Part shown: positions 25,442 to 34,364 of the stretch, one piece after another
Numbering within the stretch: the first letter of the stretch is position 1
How the letters are laid out: each line of letters starts with the position of its first letter
Assembly (NCBI RefSeq): GCF_024158025.1
Contig: NZ_JAMZEL010000003.1
Coordinates: 471,914 to 535,913 of the forward strand
Source of the DNA: Runella salmonicolor
Lineage (GTDB): Bacteria; Bacteroidota; Bacteroidia; Cytophagales; Spirosomataceae
Reading direction: 5' to 3'
DNA length: 64,000 bases
The notes under the pieces: model-generated
Seen by the model: only the letters and a program-made list of their open reading frames with translations
Databases searched by the model: none
Told to the model about the DNA's origin: nothing
Translations under genes and position numbers: made by a program

Positions 25442-26659
25442 GTGCTTGATATCCAAAAAATTCGGCAGGACTTTCCCATTTTAAATGAAGTAATCAACGG
25501 AAAACCGTTGGTCTACTTTGACAATGCCGCTACTACCCAGAAGCCACTACCCGTTTTGAATGCCCTGACGCGCTATTATGAGCATTTCAACGCCAACATT
25601 CACCGAGGAATCCACCATTTAGCTGAAAAAGCCACGTCTGCTTTTGAGGCATCGCGCCATAAAATTCAGACTTTTTTGAACGCCCGCCACGTGGAAGAAA
25701 TCATTTTTACCTACGGCACCACCGACGGTATCAACTTGGTTGCTCAAAGCTACGGACGAACCTTTTTGAAAGCAGGCGATGAAATCATCATCAGCACCAT
25801 GGAGCACCATTCCAACATTGTGCCTTGGCAAATGTTGTGCGAAGAAAAGGGCTGTGTGCTTCGCGTGATTCCTATCAATGACGAGGGTGAATTGCTAATG
25901 GACGAATACGAAAAGATGCTTTCTGAGAAAACAAAATTCGTTTCGGTTGTCCATGTTTCCAATGCCCTCGGAACCATCAACCCCGTTGCTGAAATCATTG
26001 AAAAAGCCCACGCAGTGGGGGCTAAAGTGCTGATTGACGGTGCGCAGGCCAGTTCACACATTGATATTAATGTACAGGCCTTAGATTGTGATTTTTACGT
26101 ATTCTCGTTACACAAACTTTATGGTCCTACGGGTATGGGTGCGTTGTATGGCAAAAAAGACATTCTTAACGCCATGCCACCGTACCGTGGTGGTGGCGAA
26201 ATGATTAAAGAAGTAACATTTGCCAAAACTACTTACAGCGATTTACCCTATAAATTTGAAGCTGGTACGCCCAATATCGCCGATGTAGTAGCGGCCTATA
26301 CGGCCGTTGAATATGTAGAAACGCTTGGTAAAAAACAGATTGCAGACTACGAGCATGAGCTGCTCGTTTATGGTACTGATGCCCTACAAAGCATTGACGG
26401 ATTGAGACTAGTGGGGACGGCCAAAGAGAAAGTGAGCGTTATTTCGTTTGTGATGGATGGGATTCACCCGCAGGATGTGGGCGTCATTCTGGACCAACAG
26501 GGCATTGCTGTTCGGACGGGGCATCATTGTACCCAACCTTTGATGCAGCGACTCGGAATTCCCGGAACTTCCAGAGCCTCCTTTGCGGTTTATAATACCA
26601 AAGAAGAAATTGATAAATTAGTCGTAGGTTTGGAGAGAGTTAAAAAGATGTTGAGCTAA
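25442..26659 (+). CDS. sufS: Cysteine desulfurase SufS
   Basis: A 405-residue PLP enzyme that takes sulfur from cysteine for Fe-S cluster assembly. The GTG at 25442 (VLDIQKIRQDFPIL) is chosen because the family N-terminus and length fit; the frame reaches 25346 but that extension is not family-like. Motifs include FDNAATTQKP, the PLP lysine in FSLHKLYGPTG, and the persulfide cysteine C363 in RTGHHCTQP. sufE, a DUF59 gene and a bacilliredoxin follow. sufB, sufC and sufD are not in this window. Confidence 0.95.
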   Translation: MLDIQKIRQDFPILNEVINGKPLVYFDNAATTQKPLPVLNALTRYYEHFNANIHRGIHHLAEKATSAFEASRHKIQTFLNARHVEEIIFTYGTTDGINLVAQSYGRTFLKAGDEIIISTMEHHSNIVPWQMLCEEKGCVLRVIPINDEGELLMDEYEKMLSEKTKFVSVVHVSNALGTINPVAEIIEKAHAVGAKVLIDGAQASSHIDINVQALDCDFYVFSLHKLYGPTGMGALYGKKDILNAMPPYRGGGEMIKEVTFAKTTYSDLPYKFEAGTPNIADVVAAYTAVEYVETLGKKQIADYEHELLVYGTDALQSIDGLRLVGTAKEKVSVISFVMDGIHPQDVGVILDQQGIAVRTGHHCTQPLMQRLGIPGTSRASFAVYNTKEEIDKLVVGLERVKKMLS

Positions 26660-26720
26660 GAAACGTGATTTGGATTTTAGCGACTCGGTATTCAAATCGA
26701 AAACAGGATTTACAGGCAAT

Positions 26721-27149
26721 ATGACAATCAACGAAAAACAAGACGAGTTAATTGAAGATTTTGAATTGTTCGACGACCAGTTGGACAAAACACAGTATAT
26801 TATTGACTTGGGTAAAAAACTTTCGCCCATTGCGGAAGAATATAAAACGGATGACAACCTGATTCGCGGGTGTCAGTCAAAGGTGTGGCTGCACTCCGAA
26901 ATGCGCGGTGATGTGGTGCATTTTGAAGCCGACAGCGAACCGACGGCGCAAATCAGCAAAGGCCTAGTGAGCCTTTTGATTAAGATATTGTCGGACGAAA
27001 AACCCGAAGATGTTGCCAATGCTGATTTGTACTTTATTGATAAAATAGGCATGAGTAGCATCATTACGTCGCGGCGGGCTGGTGGCTTGGCTTCGATGAT
27101 TGCCCGAATGAAAGAGTTTGCGCAACGTGCCGCCGAAAAAGTTAGTTAA
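26721..27149 (+). CDS. sufE: Sulfur acceptor SufE
   Basis: A 142-residue partner that accepts persulfide from SufS. The acceptor cysteine is C51 in LIRGCQSKVWL, and the family motif SRRAGGLASMI lies near the end. The ATG at 26721 is preferred; the frame opens at a TTG at 26670 with 17 non-family residues. It follows sufS by 61 bp and its stop precedes the DUF59 start by about 50 bp, consistent with one operon. Confidence 0.95.
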   Translation: MTINEKQDELIEDFELFDDQLDKTQYIIDLGKKLSPIAEEYKTDDNLIRGCQSKVWLHSEMRGDVVHFEADSEPTAQISKGLVSLLIKILSDEKPEDVANADLYFIDKIGMSSIITSRRAGGLASMIARMKEFAQRAAEKVS

Positions 27150-27198
27150 TGCAATTGAATCCATTGCCCAGCGTTCATTACGATTAACCCCAACAAAA

Positions 27199-27510
27199 AT
27201 GACCGAATCAGAATTAAAAGAAGAAGTTGTCAAAGCCATAAAGTCGGTTTATGACCCCGAAATCCCAGTGGATGTATGGGAATTAGGCCTGATTTATGAC
27301 CTAAAAATATTTCCTGTAAACAATGTCTACGTCGAAATGACCCTCACGTCGCCGTCTTGTCCATCGGCGGGGACGATACCTGCCGAAATTGAACAAAAAA
27401 TTCGGGAAGTAGAAGGCGTCAATGATGTAAGTGTAGAATTGACTTGGGATCCGCCTTACTCACAGGATATGATGAGTGAAGAAGCCAAACTTGAACTTGG
27501 ATTTTTGTAA
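27199..27510 (+). CDS. DUF59 / MIP18-family Fe-S assembly protein
   Basis: A 103-residue protein of the SUF-associated DUF59 family (SufT-like), which helps Fe-S cluster maturation. Family segments are SVYDPEIPVDVWELGLIYD and TLTSPSCPSAGTIP, with the conserved cysteine in the latter. The ATG at 27199 gives the usual length; the frame extends back to 27118, overlapping sufE. It is third in the suf run. Confidence 0.92.
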   Translation: MTESELKEEVVKAIKSVYDPEIPVDVWELGLIYDLKIFPVNNVYVEMTLTSPSCPSAGTIPAEIEQKIREVEGVNDVSVELTWDPPYSQDMMSEEAKLELGFL

Positions 27511-27537
27511 AACCTTCTCAGAGAAGGGATGTATACC

Positions 27538-27571
27538 ATTAAAAAACTGTAAACTTAAAACTGTAATCTGA
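27538..27571. repeat. Short repeat TTAAAAAACTGTAA / CTTAAAACTGTAA
   Basis: Two adjacent near-copies lie just upstream of the bacilliredoxin start. They recall the AAACTGAAAA units at 3165-3235. A CCTTCTC-A-GAGAAGG hairpin sits shortly before them at 27513-27527. Confidence 0.45.
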
Positions 27572-27573
27572 TT

Positions 27574-28002
27574 ATGTATCCTCCTCACTTAGTAGCTCCG
27601 ATGAAAGAAGATCTGACGAGCGTAGGATTTCAACAACTCACCGACGCAGCCGATGTTGATAACTTCATGGCCAATGCCAAAGGAGTATCGCTCGTGGTGG
27701 TAAACTCGGTCTGCGGATGCGCAGCGGGTGCTTGCCGCCCAGGCGTAAAAGCAGCATTGGCGTTTAGCGACCTAAAACCCGACAATTTGGTGACGGTTTT
27801 TGCGGGAGTTGACCAAGAAGCTACCGCCAAAATGCGTGAGTATCTGTTGCCATATCCTCCTTCATCTCCTTCCATTGCTATTTTTAAGGATGATGAATTG
27901 GTGCATTTTATTGAGCGTCACCACATCGAAGGCCGCAATGCCAAAATGATTGCGGAACATTTGGTGATGGCGTTTGAAGAATTTTGCGGAGAGAAAGCGT
28001 AA
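27574..28002 (+). CDS. Bacilliredoxin BrxA/BrxB-family protein (YphP/YqiW)
   Basis: A 142-residue thioredoxin-fold protein. It carries the family motif CGC at 47-49 within NSVCGCAAGACRPG. In Firmicutes these remove bacillithiol from proteins; whether this host makes bacillithiol cannot be seen here. It is the last gene of the suf run, where it may protect or restore thiols of Fe-S assembly, which is inference. A strong hairpin terminator follows. Confidence 0.93.
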   Translation: MYPPHLVAPMKEDLTSVGFQQLTDAADVDNFMANAKGVSLVVVNSVCGCAAGACRPGVKAALAFSDLKPDNLVTVFAGVDQEATAKMREYLLPYPPSSPSIAIFKDDELVHFIERHHIEGRNAKMIAEHLVMAFEEFCGEKA

Positions 28003-28032
28003 GCCAATTTTTTGCTTTTACTGCCATAAGCT

Positions 28033-28072
28033 AACTTCCCGAAAGTTTCATACTTTCGGGAAGTTTTGTTTT
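28033..28072. terminator. Bidirectional terminator AACTTCCCGAAAGT stem
   Basis: A perfect 14-bp stem with a 5-nt loop is followed by a T-rich tail. It lies between the bacilliredoxin gene and the convergent methyltransferase. The same core palindrome recurs at 51633-51666. Confidence 0.9.
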
Positions 28073-28806
28073 TAAAATATCTTTACCCCTGCGCCTGTGT
28101 GTTTACACAAAACTGCATACGCATTGGGTTTTACCTGACGCAAAGGGGAATTTTCGAGCAAAAATGCCTTTGTTTTGTACACCAACCGCTGCTTCCAGTC
28201 TTTCATTAGGTAGGAGACGACTTCGTCGCTGAAGAACAAAAACAATTCGTCAATGACTTCAAAACCTTCTGATTTTAGTAAGAACTTAAAGAGTGCGGGC
28301 GTATAAATATTGATGTGTCCGTAGGAAAGAAAATGGTCTATTTTGCGGTCTACAAACATGCTAAAATCAATCGGAACCTCAAAAAATTGGTACTCCGACA
28401 CGCGGGCAATCTCTCTCAGCAACAATCTCGGATGCTCCACGTGCTCAATAACATGCGAGCAGGTAGCCAACGGGAACGCTTTATCTTCGTAAGGAATCGT
28501 GTAACCGTCAAACAGTTTTACTTCTCGCAACGATTTCAATTGACGCTCATTGATTTTTTCAATGCCGCTGCCTGATATTTCTACCGCGTGCAGGTTTTCC
28601 GTAAATCCACGGCTGTCGAGTTCTTTCAATACTGCCCCGTCGCCTGCTCCAACGTCCAGCACCTTTTTAAAGTTAAATTTTTGGCATAACTTTATAATGT
28701 CATCCGCTTTTTGACGCGCGCCAATCTCACGCCATTGGGCATCAGAATTGACGTATTGTTGGTCGTACACATTTTGTATCGAAGATGAAAGCGGGGCGTT
28801 TGGCAT
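28072..28806 (-). CDS. Class I SAM-dependent methyltransferase
   Basis: A 244-residue enzyme. SAM-binding motif I is VLDVGAGDGAVL (about 50-61), and the segment ATCSHVIEHVEHP matches motif II/post-II of the UbiE-like or methyltransferase-11 group. The C-terminal part is hydrophobic-rich but has no clear membrane span. Substrate unknown. It converges on the bacilliredoxin gene and diverges from the VWA gene, so it is probably transcribed alone. Confidence 0.9.
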   Translation of the reverse strand: MPNAPLSSSIQNVYDQQYVNSDAQWREIGARQKADDIIKLCQKFNFKKVLDVGAGDGAVLKELDSRGFTENLHAVEISGSGIEKINERQLKSLREVKLFDGYTIPYEDKAFPLATCSHVIEHVEHPRLLLREIARVSEYQFFEVPIDFSMFVDRKIDHFLSYGHINIYTPALFKFLLKSEGFEVIDELFLFFSDEVVSYLMKDWKQRLVYKTKAFLLENSPLRQVKPNAYAVLCKHTGAGVKIF

Positions 28807-28959
28807 AGTTCAGAAGGTAACAAATACGATTTATCTTCCCCAAAATTAATTAAAAGCCGTGAAATCCCCGTAGATTATCCAAAAGTCCCTAAACTTCCCG
28901 GGGGATTTGAGTGTTAGAATAACGTAGAACAGTTCTCATCCTTAACTTGACATTCTCTC

Positions 28960-30063
28960 ATGCTTGGTCATCGTTTTTCGGAATTTAAGCCCACGGAACA
29001 AACCGGTAAAAATAAATTTGACGAGTTGTTGAACATCTTTCAGCAACTCCTGCTGATGAATTCGGGTGATGTAACCCAAGCCATGGCTTGGATGAGTCAA
29101 CTGGACCGTCAGTATAACCTCACCAACGACGAATACGGCATTGGTGATTTCTTTGAAGACCTCAAACGCAAAGGTTACATTACGGAGGAAAACGAAGAAG
29201 GCAAGGTCATTATGACCCCCAAAACCGAGCGCAGCATTCGTAGGAGTGCGCTGGAAGAAATTTTTGGTAAGCTCAAACGCTCCAAAGCGGGCGGCAACCA
29301 TCACACCCCTTATACGGGCACAGGCGATGAGCTGAGCAGCGATGTACGTGATTTTCAATTTGGCGATACTCTCGACCAAATTGCCATGACCGAATCCATC
29401 AAAAACGCCCAAATTAACCACGGCATTGGCGAATTTTTTCTGGTAGAAAATGACCTCGAAGTGGTGGAAAAGGAGCAAAAAACCTTCACCGCTACGGTGT
29501 TGATGATTGATGTAAGCCACTCCATGATTCTTTACGGCGAAGACCGCATTACTCCCGCCAAAAAAGTGGCGTTGGCGATGGCGGAGTTGATTAAAACCAA
29601 ATATCCAAAAGATACGCTCGACATCATCGTGTTTGGCAACGACGCGTGGCAGATTCAGTTGAAAGACCTCCCATACCTCGAAGTGGGCCCGTACCACACC
29701 AATACCGTGGCGGGTCTGGAGTTGGCGATGGATTTGTTGCGCCGCCGCAAGACCAAAAACAAGCAGATTTTTATGATTACCGACGGCAAGCCGACTTGCT
29801 TGAAAGAAGGCCTTCGGTACTACAAAAATAGCTTTGGCCTCGACCGAAAAATCGTGAGCAAAACCCTCACGCTGGCGGCCCAATGCCGTCGCTTGGACGT
29901 GCCAATTACGACCTTTATGATTGCTTCCGACCCATACTTGAAGCAATTTGTGCAGGAATTTACGCGGGTCAACAATGGCCGCGCATACTACAGCAATTTG
30001 CAGGGACTGGGCGGTTTTGTACTGGAAGATTTCCAGCGCAATCGTCGGAAAAATATGAAGTAA
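28960..30063 (+). CDS. VWA-domain protein
   Basis: A 367-residue cytoplasmic-looking protein. The N-terminal half is charged and helical, and the C-terminal half is a von Willebrand A domain with MIDAS motif DVSHS (184-188), a later Thr in TNTVAG and an Asp in MITDGKP. Such proteins usually work with a MoxR-type or magnesium-chelatase-like AAA+ ATPase; none is adjacent. A 14-bp palindromic terminator ends the gene. The 334-codon antisense frame at 28942-29946 is a shadow. Confidence 0.9.
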   Translation: MLGHRFSEFKPTEQTGKNKFDELLNIFQQLLLMNSGDVTQAMAWMSQLDRQYNLTNDEYGIGDFFEDLKRKGYITEENEEGKVIMTPKTERSIRRSALEEIFGKLKRSKAGGNHHTPYTGTGDELSSDVRDFQFGDTLDQIAMTESIKNAQINHGIGEFFLVENDLEVVEKEQKTFTATVLMIDVSHSMILYGEDRITPAKKVALAMAELIKTKYPKDTLDIIVFGNDAWQIQLKDLPYLEVGPYHTNTVAGLELAMDLLRRRKTKNKQIFMITDGKPTCLKEGLRYYKNSFGLDRKIVSKTLTLAAQCRRLDVPITTFMIASDPYLKQFVQEFTRVNNGRAYYSNLQGLGGFVLEDFQRNRRKNMK

Positions 30064-30071
30064 TTAATGTG

Positions 30072-30112
30072 AGCGTTGGAAAGTTTTCAGAACTTTCCAA
30101 CGCTTTGTTTTT
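30072..30112 (+). terminator. Terminator AGCGTTGGAAAGTT stem
   Basis: A perfect 14-bp stem with loop TTCAG is followed by a T-rich tail. It ends the VWA gene just before the cytochrome ATG at 30121. Confidence 0.85.
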
Positions 30113-30120
30113 GATAAAAA

Positions 30121-31314
30121 ATGCAAAAAAAGATTGTTTACCTATCGCTGATTGTTTTTGCAGGTATCGTAGCCTATCAAGTATTCCTAAAAGCAACCGA
30201 AAAAGAAATTCATCCCTTGACCAAAAGTTGGGAAAAGGCTGTGCCACACCAACAAATTCCGAAGGGATTGGCGTCGTTGAGTGCCGAGCAGTGCGGGGCG
30301 TGTCATGTAAAACATTACGAAGAATGGCAACATTCTACCCATTCGCACGCTTGGACGGATTTACAGTTTCAGGCCGAATTGAAAAAAGAATCGAGTCCGT
30401 ACTTATGTATCAATTGCCACATTCCGCTTCAGAACCAACAAGAATTTATTGTGACAGGATTGGTTGACGGGGATATTTATCAGCCTGTCAAAGAGAAAAA
30501 TCCTCATTTTGATAAAAAACTTCAGCAAGAAGGAATCAATTGTGCAAGCTGCCACGTACGCGACAACGTCGTGATTGGCTCCACTGGCACCACGAAAGCC
30601 CCCCATGCCACCCGAAAAGACCCCGTTTTTCTTTCTGAAAAGCTGTGTATTTCGTGTCATAATGCCAATGCGGTCGTTACGTCTACGTTGGTGTGTTCGT
30701 TTGAAACGGGCGATGAATGGAAAGCGGGGCCGTATTATGGGCAAAAAAACTGCATAAGCTGCCACATGGAACCAACAAAGCGTGAGGTGGTGGCGGGCTT
30801 TGGCGAGCGGTTGAGTCATTTGCATTATTTTGCGGGTTCGGGCATTCCTAAAGTAAAAGGAGCGAAAACCAAAGCGCTAAATGGCTTGGCTTTTTATCCC
30901 TCTAAGGTGGAAAAATCTTATGGTGTTAATCAAGAAATTGTTTATCATCTCAAATTGAAAAATGAATTTGCGGGTCACCGAGTCCCTTCGGGAGACCCCG
31001 AACGATTTTTCGGTATTTCAATGGAGTTATTGGATGAAAATGGCAAAACAATCGCTCAAAAAACGGATAGGATAGGGGAGAAGTGGGAGTGGTATCCGGC
31101 GGCTAAAAAGTTGGAAGACAATAATTTGAACCCAAAAGAAGAGCGCACTTTTGCCTTTGCTTACAAACCTACAAAAAAACAAAAACTGACACTTGCGGTC
31201 AAAGTGACCAAAAATCGCCTAGACCAAAAGTCGGCCGACTATAATAAACTGGATGAGCGTTATCCGTTGTTTATCACAGTATTTGACGAAAAATACTCGA
31301 TTGAGGTGAAGTGA
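30121..31314 (+). CDS. Pentaheme c-type cytochrome
   Basis: A 397-residue exported or membrane-anchored electron carrier with an N-terminal hydrophobic segment (KIVYLSLIVFAGIVAYQVFL). Five CxxCH heme sites are visible: CGACH (58-62), CINCH (96-100), CASCH (141-145), CISCH (176-180) and CISCH (211-215). The C-terminal third (about 235-397) is a beta-rich domain without heme sites. The layout resembles cytochrome c554-like multiheme proteins. Redox partner unknown; no oxidoreductase is adjacent. The VWA terminator lies only about 10 bp upstream, so its promoter is not clear. Confidence 0.9.
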   Translation: MQKKIVYLSLIVFAGIVAYQVFLKATEKEIHPLTKSWEKAVPHQQIPKGLASLSAEQCGACHVKHYEEWQHSTHSHAWTDLQFQAELKKESSPYLCINCHIPLQNQQEFIVTGLVDGDIYQPVKEKNPHFDKKLQQEGINCASCHVRDNVVIGSTGTTKAPHATRKDPVFLSEKLCISCHNANAVVTSTLVCSFETGDEWKAGPYYGQKNCISCHMEPTKREVVAGFGERLSHLHYFAGSGIPKVKGAKTKALNGLAFYPSKVEKSYGVNQEIVYHLKLKNEFAGHRVPSGDPERFFGISMELLDENGKTIAQKTDRIGEKWEWYPAAKKLEDNNLNPKEERTFAFAYKPTKKQKLTLAVKVTKNRLDQKSADYNKLDERYPLFITVFDEKYSIEVK

Positions 31315-31395
31315 AGGTAATGTGTTGCGGGTGTTTTTCACCCGCAATGGTACAAAACTACAATTCAATCTTGAAGGTTGTTTTAAGCCCTCCTT

Positions 31396-31426
31396 TTTGA
31401 GGTATTAATTTAATGTGCTAATTTTG
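31396..31426 (+). promoter_or_regulatory. Consensus Bacteroidota promoter of the GNAT gene
   Basis: TTTG (31396-31399), a 19-bp spacer and TAATTTTG (31419-31426) match the -33/-7 consensus. Transcription would start near 31433, about 46 nt before the ATG at 31479. Confidence 0.75.
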
Positions 31427-31478
31427 TTGTCATACTAACTAATTGGTTGGCATTTGTACGCACAGAACCCACCTTCTT

Positions 31479-31991
31479 ATGATTATCAGAAAATCTACCT
31501 TGGAAGACTTACCTTTCATTCTGCAATTGTACAAAGATGTAGCCCGTATTTCGGGCGGAATTGCACGAAAAGAACACGAAATTTCAGAAGCCTATATTCT
31601 AAACTTTTTGACCAAAAGTCTCGCCAATGGCTGCTCAATGGTAGCCGAAGATAATGAAAAAGTTGTGGCCGAAGTACATACGTATTCTTTGGGAATAGAG
31701 TGTTTTACGCATTTATTTGGCGACACTACCATTTGTGTACATCCTGATTATCAGGGAAAAGGCCTGGGGAGAAGAGTATTTTCGGCCTTGCTAGACTATG
31801 TCAGGCAGGAGCGTAAGGATATTTTGCGGGTAGAGCTGCACGCCCGCGAAAGTAATGCTGCGGCCATCGAATTATATAAAAAGCTGGGTTTCAGGGTCGA
31901 AGGACGCGCGGTGGGGCGCGTCCTTGACCCTGATGGCAGCATCGTTGCCGATGTACCGATGGGATGGTTGAACCCTAATTTTGTACAATAA
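31479..31991 (+). CDS. GNAT-family N-acetyltransferase
   Basis: A 170-residue acetyl-CoA-dependent acetyltransferase. The acetyl-CoA loop is YQGKGLGRRVFSALLDYV, and the C-terminal AAIELYKKLGFRVEG is the usual closing motif. The ATG at 31479 (MIIRKSTLEDLPFI) is chosen over the frame opening at 31443. Substrate unknown. It converges with the alpha/beta hydrolase; the stop codons are six bases apart, with no clear hairpin between them. Confidence 0.92.
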   Translation: MIIRKSTLEDLPFILQLYKDVARISGGIARKEHEISEAYILNFLTKSLANGCSMVAEDNEKVVAEVHTYSLGIECFTHLFGDTTICVHPDYQGKGLGRRVFSALLDYVRQERKDILRVELHARESNAAAIELYKKLGFRVEGRAVGRVLDPDGSIVADVPMGWLNPNFVQ

Positions 31992-31997
31992 TCCCAC

Positions 31998-32834
31998 TTA
32001 TTCCATAACAGGTACCGGCTGCTGAATAAACGCTGCTAAGTCGTGGTTTAATTGGGGCCAGTTGGTGTAGAAAAAGCCGTGGGGGGCGTCTTCGTACGGG
32101 ATTAACTGCGAACCAGCAATGCCTGCGTGCAAGATTTTGGCGCTAATATCAAAAGGTACGATTTTGTCGCCCGTGCCGTGGATAATCAACGTAGGAACAT
32201 CAATTGAGGCCAATTCTTCGCTTAAATCGGCCTGACTGAAGGTCAGAATGCAGTTGATGAAAGCCCGAGGCGATGATTTCATGGTTAACCCGTGAAACCA
32301 ATCCATGAGTTTGCTGCTCAGGGGTGAACTGATGATTGTAGCCCCAAAAAAGTCTTTCGAAAAAGATTCCATAAAGGCAGCGCGGTCTTCAATGGCGTTT
32401 TCAATCATGCCGTCAAACACCGATTTTTCAACGCCGTCTTCAAAGGCAGGTGTTTTTAGTAAACGTGGAGCGGCGGTTCCGAGCAAAACCAATTTTGCGA
32501 TGCGATTGCTGCCGTGTCTGCTGATATAGCGGATGGCTTCGGCGCCTCCCATCGAAAAACCGACCAATACAACATTGTGTAAATCAAGTTCTTCAAAAAC
32601 AACCTGTAAGTCATCGGCGAGCGTGTCATAATCGTAACCCGCCCAAGGTTTGTCGGATTGGCCAAAGCCACGGCGGTCAATCAGGATGCAGCGATAATCG
32701 TTGCCCAATTGATTGATTTGATATTCAAACATTTCGTGGCTAAGTGGCCAACCGTGCAAAAATACGACGGGTTGTCCCTGACCCCAGTCTTCAACGTGGA
32801 GCTGTACATTGGGTGCGGTGGTTATTTTAGGCAT
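31998..32834 (-). CDS. Alpha/beta hydrolase (non-heme chloroperoxidase-like)
   Basis: A 278-residue hydrolase. The oxyanion region is VVFLHGWPLSHEMF, the nucleophile elbow GFSMGG, and the late acid and histidine lie around HGTGDKIVPF and APHGFFYTN. The layout matches cofactor-free haloperoxidase/esterase relatives. Substrate unknown. It is downstream of the E2 gene, but a terminator separates them. Confidence 0.9.
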   Translation of the reverse strand: MPKITTAPNVQLHVEDWGQGQPVVFLHGWPLSHEMFEYQINQLGNDYRCILIDRRGFGQSDKPWAGYDYDTLADDLQVVFEELDLHNVVLVGFSMGGAEAIRYISRHGSNRIAKLVLLGTAAPRLLKTPAFEDGVEKSVFDGMIENAIEDRAAFMESFSKDFFGATIISSPLSSKLMDWFHGLTMKSSPRAFINCILTFSQADLSEELASIDVPTLIIHGTGDKIVPFDISAKILHAGIAGSQLIPYEDAPHGFFYTNWPQLNHDLAAFIQQPVPVME

Positions 32835-32933
32835 AATAGAACGAAGTTAATAGCAGTCAGTAGGCACAAACTGCGGTTGAAACAATGGTTCTATTTCCGT
32901 TAAACAAGTATGCCGCCCATGGTTTCGGCAAAA

Positions 32934-32964
32934 AAATCCCCAACTTGGTCAAAGTTGGGGATTT
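32934..32964 (-). terminator. Terminator of the cinA-E2 transcript
   Basis: CCCCAACTT pairs with AAGTTGGGG around loop GGTCA, extended by AAAT/ATTT pairs. It lies about 32 bp after the E2 stop and before the alpha/beta hydrolase gene. Confidence 0.85.
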
Positions 32965-32996
32965 GAGGCTGAATCAATAAATGCCCTGCTTTTTTC

Positions 32997-34316
32997 TTAA
33001 AAAGGAGAGCGTTTCAGGTCAAATTTTTCTAAATAATCAGAAACACGCTTCACAAACATGCCGCCCAATGCACCGTCTACCACGCGGTGGTCATACGAAT
33101 GCGAAATGTACATCATGCTCCGTACCCCAATTACGTCACCTTGGGGTGTTTCAATCACCACGGGGCGTTTTTGAATAGCACCAAAGGCCATAATAGCAAC
33201 CTGTGGCTGGAGAATAATGGGTGTGCCCATGATGTTTCCGAAACTACCGATATTCGAAACCGTGTAGGTACCGCCCGCTAGGTCGTCGGGAGTAAGTTTA
33301 TTTTGACGGGCACGATTGGCCAGTTCGTTCACTTTTTTGGCTAACCCAATGAGGCTATATTGGTCAGCGTTATGGATGACGGGCACGATGAGATTGCCGC
33401 TAGGCAATGCCACCGCCATACCGACGTTTATATCCCGTTTTTTGATAATATTTTCTCCCTCTACCGAGATATTAATCAACGGAAAATCTTTGATGGCCTT
33501 CACCACGGCTTCTATCAAAATGGGGGTGAAGGTGATGCCTTCGCCCGTTTGTTTTTTGAATTCATCCTTGATTTGATTCCGCCAAAGAACAACGTTGGTC
33601 ATGTCGGTTTCCACAAACGAGGAGACGTGGGCCGAAATTCGCTGTGACTCCAGCATCCGCTCCATAATAACGCGCCGCATTCGGTCCATCGGAATAACCT
33701 CGACGCCAGTTTTGCGAATCGAAGCAGGCGATTGCGGACTGCTGGCATGGGATGTTTCTTGGGCAACACCTGCGGTTTGGGCCGACGCTGCCCCTACGGG
33801 GTGGTGTTTTCTTTCTTCCAAATACCCCAAAATATCTTTTTTGGTCACGCGGCTATCGGTGCCAGTTCCAGAGATTTGGTCAAGTTCTTGACGGGAGATA
33901 CCTTCGGTTTGGGCAATGTTGAGCACCAAAGGAGAGTAAAAACGCCCGCTTGAAGAAACATCCGCCGTGGATTGGATAGGGGAAGTGACCAACGATTGGA
34001 ATTGGGTTTCCAACGCAAGGGCTTCTTCGGGAACCTCCGCAATGGGCGTAGGAGAACCGTTTTGGGGCGTAGTGACTTCTGTATCGATGCGCATTACGAT
34101 GTTTCCGATGGCCACGACGTCGCCCTCTTTTACCAATATTTCTCTGATAATGCCGCTGTAAGGGCTGGGTACTTCGGTGTCTACTTTGTCGGTAGCTACT
34201 TCCATCACCGAATCGTCAGATTCGACAGCATCACCTACTTTTTTCAGAATGCTGATGATGGTACACTCCATGACGCTTTCTCCCATTCGGGGCATCACCA
34301 TTTCTACAATTGCCAT
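32997..34316 (-). CDS. 2-oxo acid dehydrogenase E2 (dihydrolipoyl acyltransferase)
   Basis: A 439-residue core subunit of a 2-oxo acid dehydrogenase. The lipoyl domain has lipoylation site K44 in ATDKVDTEVPSP; a peripheral-subunit-binding domain covers about 124-165; the acyltransferase domain (about 210-439) ends with catalytic H410 in SHSYDHRVVDG. The specific complex (2-oxoglutarate or branched-chain) cannot be set without its E1, which is not adjacent. It follows cinA by 48 bp on the same strand. Confidence 0.94.
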   Translation of the reverse strand: MAIVEMVMPRMGESVMECTIISILKKVGDAVESDDSVMEVATDKVDTEVPSPYSGIIREILVKEGDVVAIGNIVMRIDTEVTTPQNGSPTPIAEVPEEALALETQFQSLVTSPIQSTADVSSSGRFYSPLVLNIAQTEGISRQELDQISGTGTDSRVTKKDILGYLEERKHHPVGAASAQTAGVAQETSHASSPQSPASIRKTGVEVIPMDRMRRVIMERMLESQRISAHVSSFVETDMTNVVLWRNQIKDEFKKQTGEGITFTPILIEAVVKAIKDFPLINISVEGENIIKKRDINVGMAVALPSGNLIVPVIHNADQYSLIGLAKKVNELANRARQNKLTPDDLAGGTYTVSNIGSFGNIMGTPIILQPQVAIMAFGAIQKRPVVIETPQGDVIGVRSMMYISHSYDHRVVDGALGGMFVKRVSDYLEKFDLKRSPF

Positions 34317-34364
34317 TTGTTTTCGTATTAATTCCTATTCCAAACGTTCAAAAAATCAATGATT

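Noticed and set aside
28942..29946. 334-codon minus-strand frame
   Set aside because: It is antisense to the VWA gene, which has clear MIDAS motifs; the antisense protein is His/Phe-rich and looks like no family.
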